64,000 nt of DNA from the NCBI GenBank assembly GCA_025200525.1, contig CM045762.1:89098717-89162716 (forward strand), read 5' to 3'. The stretch is from Camellia lanceoleosa (lineage: Eukaryota > Streptophyta > Magnoliopsida > Ericales > Theaceae). Shown here piece by piece: positions 45,529-57,140 of the stretch (position 1 is the stretch's first letter; every line of letters starts with the position of its first letter). The notes under the pieces are model-generated. The model did not search any database. It saw nothing but the letters and a program-made list of their open reading frames with translations, and was not told where the DNA came from. The translations under genes were made by a program, and so were the position numbers.

Positions 45529-45678
45529 AGTGGGTACCCATCCCCGACTCATCCCAGGTGGAGATTTAAATAACATCACTTACCCTACCCGATGGACAAG
45601 AAAAAAGGGAAAAAACCCATGTATTTGGGTTGGATCTCCATGGATACCTACAGGGTAGGTTATCCATTGCCATCCCTA
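45529..45678. mobile_element. hAT-like DNA transposon, right part
   Basis: It ends ccattgccatccctA with the right TIR at 45664-45678, complementary to 16919-16933. It is followed by the candidate TSD at 45679-45686. Confidence 0.6.
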
Positions 45679-45699
45679 ATCTACAATTACCCCTCTTTG

Positions 45700-46089
45700 A
45701 TAGAGCTCGAAGTCATTTCATAACTTGAGTGAATGTCAAAGCCCGAAGATGACCCATTTTACAAGGTCGTAAGACTTAGGCAAACAAACAAAATGTAAAT
45801 GCAATTGGTTGAACCTGAGAGTTGGCTATGTATCCCGTTGCAAGGAATCAAACCATCGTAATTCAGGGCAATACACACTTGGAAATTGGACTTGCACGCT
45901 TCGTGAAGCCGATTTTTAAAATCCCTGATCATGCAAGACAATGCAATGAACAATAAATAAATGACAACATATAGTTGAAACAAGCCTCACGCCTAAATCC
46001 AAACAAGTCCAACCGTGCCTCACACAAAAAGGAGTAAGCAAACGTCGATTCCAAACACATTTCATGCAAAAGGAGGAAAGACGGTGTAA
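45700..46089. other. Conserved non-coding 3' block of element B
   Basis: Collinear with 26151-26330 of A. It contains ggctatgtatccc...ggaatcaaacc...cgtaattc (45823-45865). No gene seen. Confidence 0.55.
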
Positions 46090-46460
46090 CCAACAGGCGT
46101 ATCTAACCGTAACTCATACGGAGAGAGGGAAGGTTCGAACTGATTTCAAATCAAAATCCTAACGTGTTTCACGTGAAAAGAGAGAAGGGTGGTGCAACCA
46201 ACAAGTGTATCTAACCGTATCTCATATGGAGAGGGGAAAGGTTGTAACCAAGTAAATCAACATCCTAACATGTTTCACGCGAAAGGAGTACGAAGGTGGT
46301 GTAACCAACAAGCATATCTAACCATATTTCATATGGAGAGAGGGAAGGTTAGCCAGCTAAAACAACATCCTAATGCGTTTCACGTGAAATGAGTACAAAT
46401 TTGGCGTAACCAACAGGCATATCTAACCGTATCTCATATGGAGAGAGGGAAGGTTAGCAA
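46090..46460. repeat. Longer tandem repeats of element B (about 95 bp, four copies)
   Basis: Units of the type ggtgtaaccaacaggc.tatctaacc plus catatggagagagggaagg, starting near 46083, 46192, 46293 and 46403. They grade into the shorter-unit array that follows. Confidence 0.8.
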
Positions 46461-47105
46461 ACTACGTCTCATGTAGAAAGGGTGAATAGATGCAAGCCAA
46501 ACCACGCTTCACATGGAAAGGGTAGAAGCTCCATGCCAAACTACACTTCTCGTAGAAAGGGTGGATGGTGAAAGCCAAACTACGCTTTGCACAAAAAGGG
46601 TAAAAGCTCCATGCCAAACTACGCTTCACGCAGAAAGGGTAAAAGCTCCATGCCAAACTACGCTTCACGCAGAAAGGGTAGAGGTTACAAGCCAAACTGC
46701 GCTTCGCGCAGAAAGGGTAAAAGCTCCATGCCAAACTACACTTTCGCGTAGAAAGGGTAGAGGCTGCAAGCCACACTGTGCTTCGTGCAAAAAGGGTAAA
46801 AGCTCCATACCAAACTACACTTCACGCAGAAAGGATGGAGGGTGCAAGCCAAACTGCATTTCGCGTAGAAAGGGTAAAAGCTCCATGCCAAACTACACTT
46901 CGCACAAAAAGGGTGAAGGGTGCAAGCAAAACTGCGCTTTACACAGAAAGGGTAAAAGGGGTACAAGACAAACTACGCTTCGCGTAGAAAGGGTAAAAGC
47001 TCTATGCCAAACTACGTTTCGCGCAGAAAGGATGGAAGATGCAAACCGAACTATGCTTCGCGTAAAAAGGGTGAAGGAGGAATAAAAGCCAACCTATGCC
47101 TCACA
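46461..47105. repeat. Tandem repeat array of element B, about 42-bp unit, about fifteen copies
   Basis: The unit is aaagggtaaaagctccatgc followed by caaactacgcttcacgcag; some copies have ggtg.aagcc in place of the ctccatgcc part. Several copies are near-identical (for example 46600-46680). Open frames on both strands are due to the unit being close to a multiple of three and are not genes. Confidence 0.92.
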
Positions 47106-47660
47106 TAGAAATGATGAACAAGCTTAATGCATGCAACAAGCCAAATCAAAACATCGGGTGATAAGGGTAGACACAATAAGATGAATAGACACGATGCACA
47201 TGGATGCAAGATAATTGTTGTAATTGACGCGAAATAGAATGCAATGCATGTTCCATGCAACATAACATGCAACATAATAGAAAAGATAAACAAAATGCGG
47301 TGGATTAAAAAAGACCTCACAGGGGGAAGTGGCGATGGACAACTCTGTTCTTTCGGGGATTTTCCTCTTTTTTTTTCTTTATTTTTTTTTTCAAACTCCT
47401 ACCTTCAATTCACAGCCAAAGGATCTCACATGCTGAAAAGAGGATAAAACCTACTTGAGCTCGAGGTCAAGGCACATTCACACTTCAGAGAAATGTCGGG
47501 ACCCAGAACGGTGCATCTAAAATAGAATTTTAGAATTATTTTTTTAACTGAAGCAAACTCAAATACTTTAATTTTCCACTTTTCAAGATGAACACCAGAA
47601 CAACCATGCCCCAAAACTACGCAAAAGTCTAGCAAAACACTTTACAAGACTTCAAAACAA
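47106..47660. other. Non-coding spacer of element B
   Basis: Contains gcatgttccatgcaac-type words (47230-47280) like A at 27418-27640, then T-rich tracts. No gene seen. Confidence 0.5.
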
Positions 47661-47863
47661 TCAGCCGGCCAAAAGATGGGCCGTTTGTACAATATATTGG
47701 CCGGCCGACCATTAAAAACACATTTTTGGCCCTATGACTCATTAAAAACACATTTTTGGCCCTTTGTTTCTCACATACACCAACCGAAAACTTCTCCCTC
47801 TCTCTCTAGATTTTTACTCTACTCGCTTTACCCAACGACCGACGCAAACTTTATTTATAAAAC
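47661..47863 (+). promoter_or_regulatory. Promoter of the PMD gene, copy B
   Basis: cagccggccaaaag, atgggccgttt and attggccggccgacc (47661-47711), a local 31-bp direct duplication (atttttggccctttg-type, 47730-47765), a CT-rich leader, and a TATA box tttataaaac at 47854-47863. The ATG is at 48095. Two TATA-like sites make the start uncertain. Confidence 0.5.
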
Positions 47864-48094
47864 CCTTTTGGCCCTCTACATTTTGAACCGATTGGATTTT
47901 GATTTGGTTGAGTTTGGGGGTTTCCAATTGTTTTTTGCTTGTTTTTCATGGGTTTTCCTTGGTTTTGGTGTACTCACTCTCACATTTTCACTTTTTCCCT
48001 CACTCTCTCTCTCATAGGGCTTGGTTTTGGGATTTTTTTTTTGCCTATTTTCCTCATTTTTGCTGTTTTTCTCTCACCACCCACCACATTCTCC

Positions 48095-48984
48095 ATGGCC
48101 GATGATATTCCAAGTGATGATTCCCCTCCTGGGGTACCTATTTCTCCGCCTGACGCAGGTATAGAGGATCAGATGATAGAGAAGGCCAACGGGGCGATAG
48201 AGGACGTTGCCACTGACATCGCCGCAAAAGAGATTTACCCCCTAAAGCCTAAGCCTGAGTTACCGCCATTAAGGGTGAGGCCATTCGACCCAGGCACTTA
48301 CCACCTACGTACATATGCGATGTCCCCCGGTAGGACGTTGTAGTTTGAGGATTTTTCCTGGGGCATGCCTGAGGACTTCCTCTTGTGAGAGTGAACCTTG
48401 CACTTCTCCTATGATGCTTCCAAGGTAAGAACTTTCATCCATTTTCATGCACTTTGCTTGCTTTGACATTTATTTCAACCTTTCATCTGGTCATGCACTC
48501 AACAAATTCTTCTTTCAACATAGGGTGACACCAATGCCTGGAAAGGTTAGGACGAGGTGATAGTGAGGGACTGGTACTAGGAGCTCCCTGCTTGAATCCA
48601 AGAGATAGTGGACGAGGTAAGCAAGTCAGCCATTGCTTGGCGCACCGGTGGAGAGGTCGTGGGAGACCACCAACTCTTTCCATTTCTCTACCACCGGGGA
48701 GATGCCGATGACGCCCTATGACTTCTCCATGATCACAGAGCTACGAGTAGGTGGTTATTTGATCCACTTTGATCTAGACATGGGCCAGTCGCAGGCCACC
48801 TGGGTCTATCTGCTTGGAGCACGCCCCCCTTAGACAGGTCGACTATGGTGCGCTATAGCTAGTTTTACAACAACTTTCATGGGAGCCGGCCAGAGACTGA
48901 CGAGCGGATAAAGCAGTACACCCGCAGATTCTTGATCTATCTTTTCAAGACCACCTTGTTCATGAACAGGTGGAACATCATGGG
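48095..48984 (+). pseudogene. PMD accessory gene of element B, truncated by element C
   Basis: The ATG at 48095 (MADDIPSDDSPPG) starts an acidic N-terminal extension. PFDPGTY lies at about 48280-48300. A tag at about 48341 and a tga near 48390 break exon 1. The intron runs from about 48425 (aag|gtaag) to 48522 (aacatag), the same position as in copy A. Exon 2 has RDWY, then MTPYDFSMITELRVGGYLIHFDLDMG (about 48709-48785) and TTLFMNRWNIMG, where it stops abruptly at the LTR of element C. The missing C-terminal half should lie to the right of element C. Confidence 0.75.
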
Positions 48985-49183
48985 TGCAGACAACCCATTT
49001 TTGACCATCCTCAGGACTTGGACGTCATCGTTTGAACACCAGATGATCATCCATGTTTGTGTTCGTTTTGAGTTCCCGGAGGTCTCGGCCGTGCGCCTTG
49101 CCTTAGGATCTCTTAACTGGACTGTTTTGTGTTGGGTTTTGCACCAAACACTTGTGGTTTTTGCTTCTGAGGGTAGGGAATGG

Positions 49184-49404
49184 CTTGTCAGCCACCTCTG
49201 GATTCCACCAGCCGAAGCATGATGTCACCAACCATGTTATCTTGCCACCGGCCATTTGTGATGGCCGGTCGGCACCTTTGGTGGTCGGCCGGCCTTTAAT
49301 TTGGTCAATCGGCCATATTTTCTGGCCGGGACTTCTTTTTTGCCTTTTTCAGGCATGGTGCATGCCAGCTGGAGTGCACGGACTTGTCCTTCATACACGT
49401 GTAT
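49184..49404 (+). promoter_or_regulatory. GGCC cluster and CACGTG palindrome in U3 of element C
   Basis: Motifs ccaccggccatt, gatggccggtcggcac, gtggtcggccggcc, aatcggccata and ctggccggga (49230-49330), then the degenerate palindrome with CACGTG at 49393-49404. Same order as in the LTRs of A. Confidence 0.55.
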
Positions 49405-49437
49405 AGAGGATCTGCCCCTTTTGCACCCTTTTGTTCT

Positions 49438-49592
49438 AAGCTTCTTGGAGAAGCTTGCACCCTTTGCTCAAGCTTCATGAGGAACCTTGACCCTTTGTCT
49501 TAGCTTCCTCAAGAAGCTTGCACCCTTTGCCTTAGCTTCCTTGAGAAGCTTGACCCCCTTGCCCCTTTTGCCTTAGCTTCTCCAAGAAGCTT
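49438..49592. repeat. Array of five AAGCTTC-N-GAAGCTT hairpin units in U3 of element C
   Basis: Units at about 49439, 49470, 49502, 49534 and 49575, spaced by about 32 bp (the last about 40), each agcttc(c/t)t.(g/c)agaagcttg followed by caccctttgc-type spacer. Each unit is a short inverted repeat. The LTRs of A and solo LTR 2 have a single aagctt-containing stretch here. Confidence 0.8.
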
Positions 49593-51864
49593 AGGTCTTT
49601 ATCTTGCCCAATATAAGTTAGCCTTCCCTCTCCTTTGAAGAGGTTCAGCAAAAACCAGAGATATATGATATATATACAACTTTCTCTCTCTATATCGCCC
49701 TCTCTCTCTCTCTTCATTTGTGTGTGTTAGAGGGCCTAAAAAGGTGTTTTGTTCTTAGTTTTGCACTAAGGCACCTAGTATTACACCATACCTTGGCTAT
49801 TGAAGTGTTGAGAGGTTGTTCTTAGAGCTTTTAAGCTAGTTTTGATCAAAAAAAAGGGGCCTGAGGTTGCTGTTCTTCAAGTGTTCTTCAAGGGTGAGTA
49901 TAGTCACTTTATATTCCCCATTCTTGCACTAGCTTTTAACCCACTTTGCATGCTATTTTGAGCTTTGTGTATAAATGATAAAAGTTTTATTTTTTGATGT
50001 TTAAGATGTTTTATTAAGGTCATTTTGGTGTTGGGGGTCGACCTCCCCCTCTTAGGCCTTGTTTGGCCCCTTTTGTGCCTTCTTTGTTGAGCTTTGGAAC
50101 CTTTTGTATATTGGCCTTCCCACCACTAAAATCCAGTGGATTTTTAGTGGTGGTGAAGGGGTCTTGAATTCTTGTACAGGGGAGGGACACCCCTCTCCCT
50201 TTGTGTCTCATTTGTTCAATGTTTTTGGCTCATAAGGGTAGCATACATGCTTAGCTTTACTTAGCTCCATTTCAGAGGTTTTTGGGTCTTATTTGGTCAC
50301 ATTATACCTCTGTTTTTGGTCGGATTGATGGTCCATTACATGCATCATACACTTGTCTAGTAACCCCCTTTATTGTCATAACATGTTCCATGCATTTGCC
50401 CCTCCATGCTTGCATGTTCTAGCTTTAATTCATGAAGCTTTTGGTCATATTTCATCATGCTTGAGGTCTGTTGGGTACTAATTTGATCATGTTTGCCATG
50501 TTTGGTATAGCCACCATGCATTTTGGCTTGTGAGCCTTGAGTGTGTGAGTCATTAGCATGCTTTAGTTGGCTTGTTTTAGTGATTTGGAATCATTTTCCA
50601 TGCTATTTCAGTCCATAATCCTTGCTTGTATGCTTGCATTCATCATCCTTTCCATGCTTTGAAGAGATGCTCTTTTGCACCTTAAATTGAGTCATTGTGC
50701 ATGCCTATGTGTTTGAGGCTTTGGGCTGGTATATCAGTTGGTTTTGGGGCTCCTTTTTGCATGTTAAAACTCTGTTTTGCATTGATTAGTCCATGCCATA
50801 TGTGGTTGGGGTGGTTGTAGTAGAGTGCCCTCTTTGTGGCCTTGAATCCCCTTTATTTTCGGCCCATTTCTTGGCATGCTTTGACCATGTTCCATGCATG
50901 TTCTAGTCTTATTTTGGAATGCCCTAGGATTGTTTTAAGTCATTTTGGTCCTTTGGGGTTTGGTTGTCATAGCCATGGTTTGAACCCCCTTGTTGGCCTC
51001 AAGCTTGGAGCCCTATTGCATGCCTTACTTGCATGTTTTGTTTGAGTTGGCATCACCCCTCATGAGATTTTAGAGTTTATTATAATGCCATATTCTAATA
51101 TTCATCTCATTTCATTCATGCTTGAAGGTTGTGGATTGTGGTCTAAGTAATGGACCAATTAGTAAGTTTGTTTGCTTTGCATTTTTGTTGCCTTCACCCA
51201 TCATTTTGGCCACTGTTTTGGGATAGGCTGAGGTCTCCCAATTTCGGTTTAAATCCATCTTTGCATATAATTGCATGTTTCACCAGTTGCGTTTGTGTAT
51301 TGTTGCATATTTGCATTACATCATGTTTGCATGCTTAGTACATTGCATGATATCTAACTAGTTGCATCACATAACCTCATTGTATGCTTGACATGTTCAT
51401 ATTGCATTAGCTTAACTTGCATGTTTAGGTAGCATTACGTTGCATTGAGTTAGCATCCTCATATTGCACTAGTTGCACTAGTTGCATTACTTTGCATTAC
51501 ATAGGGCATGCATGCATTGCGTTTCATTTGGTTTGGGGTGTCAAACCAAACTTGAGGAGTGAGGTGTGTTCGTACTCGAAGTGACGAAACGCGTCTCAAC
51601 CCTCGGCCGCCGATGCCCTTGATCCCAAAATGATAGGGCATGAAGCATTCATTTGTTTTGTCGCATGCATTTACATTGATTGGCAAACTTGGTGCCTTTG
51701 GCCATTATGCATCGAGATGCATGATTAGTGGCCCAAGGACCAAGGGCCACACTCCCTTGAGTCCATAACATGATAGGGAGTGTGGCCATGCATACATTGC
51801 TTTGAAATTTCCTCACCATGCACTGTCTGTCCACTGCTGCAGCAAAAACAGGATTCTGCAGGAA

Positions 51865-51975
51865 TAAATGGTCAGCCGGCCACTTTTAGTGCCGACCGAC
51901 CATTAGAGTCCAGCCGGTGACCCAATTTAAGGTCGATGATCACATTTACATGGTCGGTGTTGCTTTTCATTGGCC
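51865..51975 (+). promoter_or_regulatory. Second GGCC cluster in LTR of element C
   Basis: ggtcagccggccac, gtgccgaccgacc, ccagccggtga, aaggtcgatg, tggtcggtg and ttggccggtgg within 110 bp. This is the LTR-internal cluster found at a comparable place in every LTR here. Confidence 0.45.
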
Positions 51976-53283
51976 GGTGGCATTCCAAAATGATCAAGGA
52001 ATGGTTCAGAGATGCCTCAAGAATTTTCACATCCCTTAGAGGTGCAGAACAGTGCAAACAGAGGCAACAGTGGCATGGTAACGGGTTTCCGAGCAAGCCA
52101 AATCGAGCATGCATCATCCACACATTCCGAAGCAGAGCTGCAGCGGTCTCTTTAGCTTCATATTAGGCGGTTTTTGTAATTAATTTGTTAATTAATTAGA
52201 TGTTTTGTAATAATTAATTAGCTAGGATAGTTTATTCGTTATTTGGCCTGTATTATTCTTTCGGACCCTCCGAGCAAGGGCAATTGTGTAATAAGTGTGT
52301 GTGCGTGTGTGTATGTCTTCCAACCCCCACTTCTTTCTCCCTTTTATTTACCTGCTTTCAATGGTTAGTATTAGGGCATATTTGAATTAGCATACCTATG
52401 CTATGCATGCGCGCATTCATTCATCTGTATTGCATGCACCGGGCTCAGCGCATCATACTAACTGCATTGTATTTCAATTCCAAGTTGAATACATGTTATC
52501 TGTTGCATTTCATATGCCATGTTTTGAATAGCCGAGCCTATATTGGTTGCATTTTGCATGTGTTGCATTAGCCATCTTAACATGAACTAGGATCATGCAT
52601 TGATTACTAACTAGTTTCTGTTTTGGCTTAGAGTACTCGGTGAGTGTTTATACTTTAGCATCCTTGCGTGCGTTTGAGTGACTGCCATGATAGCATGCCT
52701 ACCATGTGGCTACATGCTTATGTGATATAACTGCCTGAATGCCTATGGGTGGAGGTTGGATTATCTGAATTGGAACAATTCATTGATTATGAGTTTTAAG
52801 CCCACTTGATAGTGGCAAAACACCATGTTTTCTAAACCCACCAGAGGGTGGCAAATCCACCTTTTAGCCTACTTGTGAGTAGCGAACCGCTTTCAAAAAC
52901 AAACATGAAATGTTTTGTTCCCATTCAGGCGATCCAGTCTATACTTGTATGTTGTGCGCATCACATAGTAATTCTAAGCTAATAACCGGAATAAGAGCAC
53001 ATAATGTTTTCAAAACTCGATATCATGGTTAATAGAGGCCGATCTTTGATCGGGCGAATGGGGGTGCTCACTAAGTGACCTTCTCCAATCATACCCAATT
53101 TCTCGAGCCAAGGCAACTTTGGTGATGACGGACATGTGGCCTTAGGAAAACGAGTCAGGGTTTCCTAAATTCTCCCAAAATAAATATTTAGGTGGCGACT
53201 CTGTATCTGGCAAATCAGTCCATGTTTGACACTTCTTTCTAAAAATCTATTTTTCAAAACGATTTGCCGGATTTGGACTCTTT

Positions 53284-53970
53284 GACGACTGCATTTGCAT
53301 TGGTGCGCGTAAGTCACAGTGTTTGTCGTTTGCTATTCCTAAACAGTTTGCCGGAGGCTCACTTCGAGAAGCGTGCCATAAGGCTGACCGGTTACTGGCT
53401 CTGCCACGATGGGAACACAAACCCCGGTTGTCACCGGGGCGCCCTTTTGACCATTCGACCTAGTGCATATTCGGAATCCATAGTAACCATTCCAAGCTAG
53501 GACAAGTTGCTTACCCGATTATAGGTTGTTTGAAACCGCTGCATGTGTAGTGAAACTCTAGCTCCTAACAAAATAGGACAGGAAAACCCTACCCCAACAT
53601 AGGGGTGTTTTGGCTCTCACTTGTTTGTTATATGCTTTAGAGTTAGCCTCTATAGGGAATGCATATATCAGTTAACAAGTTTTGGCATCAAGCCTGCGGG
53701 CACCAGTGTTTTGAGGATCAGTTATCTGCGGGTATCAGATTCGATTTTGGGGGCAGTAATTTGGGAACGATGATCAGTGTTTGAGAACAGTCTATTTAGT
53801 TTATCAACTGCGTGTTATGATGTCCAACTATGTGTTGTGTGTTTATTTACGCTATTATGCTGTCCGTTTTTCTGGTTGTTTATTTCTTCATTATTGCTTT
53901 ATTTACCTTTTTACTAGGTAGTTTAGCACAATTGCTTCAAACCAACCAGATATTCCCCAAGCACTCTGGA
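53284..53970 (+). other. 5' leader of element C
   Basis: Starts tgcatttgcattggtgcgc, matching the reverse complement of A near 41690-41670. It contains ggctctgccacgatgggaacaca and the ggttttcc..cctacc-type stretch. Non-coding. No PBS is present. Confidence 0.6.
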
Positions 53971-55630
53971 CTAGAGGTCGTCGACTCCATCGATTTGAGG
54001 ATCTGGTAGACGGATAGCCAGCGTATCATTCTCTACCCCCGGTTACCAGACAGAGGGCAGTTAGGCAGAGGATATCAGTTTGGCAGACAATTCAGAGGGC
54101 TTCTTCTACCCAGCCTGGGTATAGTAGGGATCAGAGTCCTATTTCTCCTGCAGAAAGGGAACATATACCGGTAGTACAGCTAGATCAGGGCAGTATAGCA
54201 GGGATCGAAGAAATGATGCGCTAGCTCCAGGAGAGCATGAGAACCATGCAGCAAGACGCTGTTCGTCGAGATGAATTTGCCAAGCAACAGGCCGAGATCA
54301 TGGCCAGTGACGAGTTAATTACCGGGCAACAGACGGGGCGTCTGCTTCACACCGAGTTCCTCCCACCAGAGTTCGGCACCGGGGGGCACCAAATGCCCAT
54401 AATGTCCAAGAGGATACAGACATCCCAACGGGGCCACCTCCGCCCTCGATTCTACCCCAACTATCCAAGGCACCTACGCCTATCAATCAACCGGACTCTC
54501 CCTTTGAGTTCGAAGTGTACCCTACAGCGTTGAAGTTGAGCAAGCTTGAGAAGTTGTTCAAGAAATCCCAAGGGGTAAAGTCCATCCCAGACATTGAGGA
54601 CGGGTATACCAACAAGGTTGTAACACTGCCGGACCGGTTCAAGATGCCATAGATCGACCGTTTCGACGGGTCCGGGGATCCCATGGTGCATCTACGTTTG
54701 TTTTCAGATATTCTAAGGTCGATGGGCCTCACCCGACTATAGAAGCTTTCATTATTTGGCCAGACCCTGTCGGGTGTGGTGGTCATCTGGTACGCAAAAC
54801 TGGAAGACGATGTCAAGCGGAACTGGGATGGGATGGCCGAGGCCTTCATTGTACAGTACTCCAATAACACACAAATCAAGATTACCACCCGTGATCTCGA
54901 GACAACAAGGCAAGAGCCTAAGGAGACTTTCTCTGAATTCGTAACCCGCTGGAGGGCCAAGGCCTCAATGATGACCACTAGGCCCACTGACAAGGATCAG
55001 ATTCGGATGATTGTGTGCAATCTCCAACCCAAACTGATGCAAAAAATGATCGTGCTCCCTTTTCCTACCTTTTCAGATCTACATGAGATGGGGGTACAAA
55101 TTGAGGATACGATGAAACAGAGTCTGATTGACCAAGACAGAGAGCGACCCAGGAGAACCTTCAACTGCAACACCAATACAGGCACAAGCAATGCCGCCAC
55201 TACCAGAGCTTCAGAAGTAAGCATGGTCACCACCAATCCCCCAAGAAACCATGCAGCTACACCATTCACCTATGCGTCTGGGAGTAGTTCGCAAACAGCC
55301 AGATACCAACCCAAAAGCCAAAGAACCTTCGCTCCACTATATATGCCCCTGTCCAAAGCTCTAGGGGTTTTAATCAAAAAAGGGCACTTGAAGCCCCTAG
55401 AGCTGCGGCCATTGCCAGAAAAACTTCCTCCTTCCCACAACCCAGCCAAATATTGCGCATTTCACCAACAGCACGATCATGACACCGACCAATGCTTCCG
55501 ATTACGTCATGAGATTCAAGATCTCATTGATAATGGGGTGATTGTGCCTCCAGAGAAACCCAATGTCACAACCAACCCTCTCCCACCACACAACCAAGCT
55601 CCACCTCCCAAACGTATCAACTTTATCTAG
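53971..55630 (+). pseudogene. Gag of element C
   Basis: The N-terminal part (about 53971-54535) is damaged by stops (tag after LEDLVDG, tag after MM.) and a frame change. It carries the same Gln/Arg-rich coiled-coil-like segment as A (MRTMQQDAVRRDEFAKQQAE, from 54237). The capsid-like core starts near 54536 with two internal tags (near 54651 and 54740). From 54776 the frame is open for 284 codons: IWYAKLEDDVKRNWDGMAEA, FVTRWRAKASMMTTRPTDK, a low-complexity Thr/Asn/Ala stretch, and the zinc knuckle YCAFHQQHDHDTDQCF (about 55453-55500). It ends in tag at 55628-55630, where A reads through. Confidence 0.88.
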
Positions 55631-55639
55631 ACTGGGGTC

Positions 55640-56690
55640 ATGTCTTACGATCCTAGCATATATATCACCCTATCCCACCTACCTAAGCCAGTGGTGCTTC
55701 TTCCTGACTGCACTGACTTGTGCATGTTGGACATCTCCAGAACCCAACCCGAACCAATGGTGGTGACTGTCGAGGACAGAACAGGGGAGATTTTAGGAGA
55801 GAATGGGATTGCTGAGTTAGAATTTGAGGAATCTGGGAGTTTTGCTGAGGAGGTATACAGTCTGAGTGACTACATTCTATCAGCAGGCCAGGTTAGACCA
55901 AATGTGGAATTGCCGACAGGGGCAGAGCTTTGTGTGATACAAGGGAATGAATCTGATCAGAGGATAGATGACTTGGTAGCTGTAGAAGGGAACTTTGCTA
56001 ACCTCTAATTTTTCAATGAACAAGAGCTAGAGGGCACGGTAGTCATCTGGTCAAACTTTGAGAAGTCAGCAGAGGTCACCGGGTGGCTTGATGACCTACC
56101 AGATATTGTCGACGAAACCCAGTTAGAACGAGGCCCAGCAGGGGCAAGGAAATCAACTGTGGCCGGAAGGGCCAAAAATCAGAATGCATCCCCGGAGAGC
56201 GTCGGTGCTAAGAATTTCGCTTAGGACTTGGGCATTGAGAATATAGGAAGTGTTGAATAGCCAGCTGTACTGACGCGATTGGAACAAGAAAGGTTCAGGG
56301 ATTCTGAGAGAATCAGGAGAGCTAAGGCCCTGAGGGGACTGAAAGTGCTGTGAGCATGTGGACGGAAAGTACTGCAAGTACAATTGTACCGGAGCTGGAC
56401 AGGTGTCTATCAACTGCCGACGGAATGTGGTGGGAAGACGATGATCTATGTCTTGCCCACACGGATGAGGATTGGGGGAGCAACCAGCCAAACAATACCT
56501 GGTACATCGGCGAAGTCAATCATATGACTAGAAGTGTGCAGTATTTCAAGCCCCCACATCTAGATCAGCCAGAGGCGTCTGGGAAAGATAAGGAGGCGAA
56601 AAAACAGAAAGAGGAGCAACTCGAAGAAGAGGCTGTACTGAAGCAGTTGAAAAAGATATAGGCAGACATCTCCATCTGGGGACTGCTTAT
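55640..56690 (+). pseudogene. Gag-protease linker of element C
   Basis: Open from 55640 to a taa at about 56006 (SYDPSIYITLSHLPKPVVLL, then a Glu-rich stretch ending DDLVAVEGNFANL). The frame resumes after that with several stops and becomes NHMTRSVQYFKPPHLDQPEA..KDKEAKKQKEEQ near 56520-56620, a Lys/Glu-rich probable coiled coil. It matches the linker in A. No enzymatic motif. Confidence 0.6.
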
Positions 56691-57140
56691 GGCATCGCAA
56701 GTGCATCGACAAGCTGTCTTATCAGCCATGGACAAGGCCAAGCTCTCAATAGACACCACACCCGAATAGCTGGTCGGCTTAGTTTTTCCAGGAGGGGCTA
56801 CCCCAATGTTGACTTTCTCCGACAAAGAATTGCCACCTGAGGGTGCGAACCATAACAAGCCACTCTACATCTCTGGGGAATGCAGAAACAAATGGATACC
56901 CGTGGTGCTTGTCGACACAGGGTCTGCCATCAATGTGTGCCCGACAGGGACTGCATATGCAATCGGTTTAAAGACTGCGGACTTTGTGCCAACAGCCCAG
57001 GTGATTCGAGCGAATGATAACACAAGCAGAGAAGTAATAGGGACAGTGAAAATTCAGACCAAGGTTAGGCTGGGACAACATGAGTTAGACTTTCACGTCT
57101 TATAAGTCCCTGCGACCTTCAATCTACTTTTGAGGCGGCC
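56691..57140 (+). pseudogene. Aspartic protease of element C pol
   Basis: Begins MASQVHRQAVLSAMDKAKLS (about 56691), as in A. A tag at about 56767 replaces a Gln codon of A. The active site is VVLVDTGSAINVCP (about 56901-56945). REVIGTVKIQTKV follows. A taa at about 57103 replaces the Asp codon in the stretch before VPATFNLLL. The end reads RRPW instead of the usual GRPW. The DTG catalytic triad is intact, but the stops break the frame. Confidence 0.85.

Larger units (their letters stand above)
45686..48984 (-). mobile_element. Element B interior (3' region with PMD gene), interrupted by element C
   Basis: It begins with the PPT complement attacccctctttg (45686-45698) and follows the layout of A: a collinear conserved block, tandem repeats, a PMD promoter and a plus-strand PMD gene. 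Together with the LTR at 13510-16917 it shows B is a minus-strand element. The rest lies beyond the right edge. Confidence 0.75.
48985..53283 (+). repeat. 5' LTR of element C, 3' end deleted
   Basis: Begins tgcagacaacccatttttgacc. GGCC cluster 49184-49330, atacacgtgtat at 49393-49404, AAGCTT hairpin array 49438-49592, TATA-like atatatatac (about 49668-49678), CT-rich leader, second GGCC cluster 51865-51975, U5 block tggcgactctg at 53193-53203. It ends abruptly after ggatttggactctttg. About 120 bp of LTR plus the PBS are missing compared with A. Confidence 0.85.

Noticed and set aside
46462..47085. 190-codon plus-strand frame and minus-strand frames with repeating peptides
   Set aside because: Created by the 42-bp tandem repeat of element B (14 codons per unit). 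No start context, no domain.
46461..47105. CRISPR-like array of short repeats
   Set aside because: Units are contiguous with no unique spacers and lie in a plant retrotransposon. No cas genes.
48985..49406. Plus-strand frames at the start of element C LTR as continuation of the PMD gene
   Set aside because: The frame runs by chance from the PMD exon of B into LTR sequence. The homology to PMD ends exactly at 48984.
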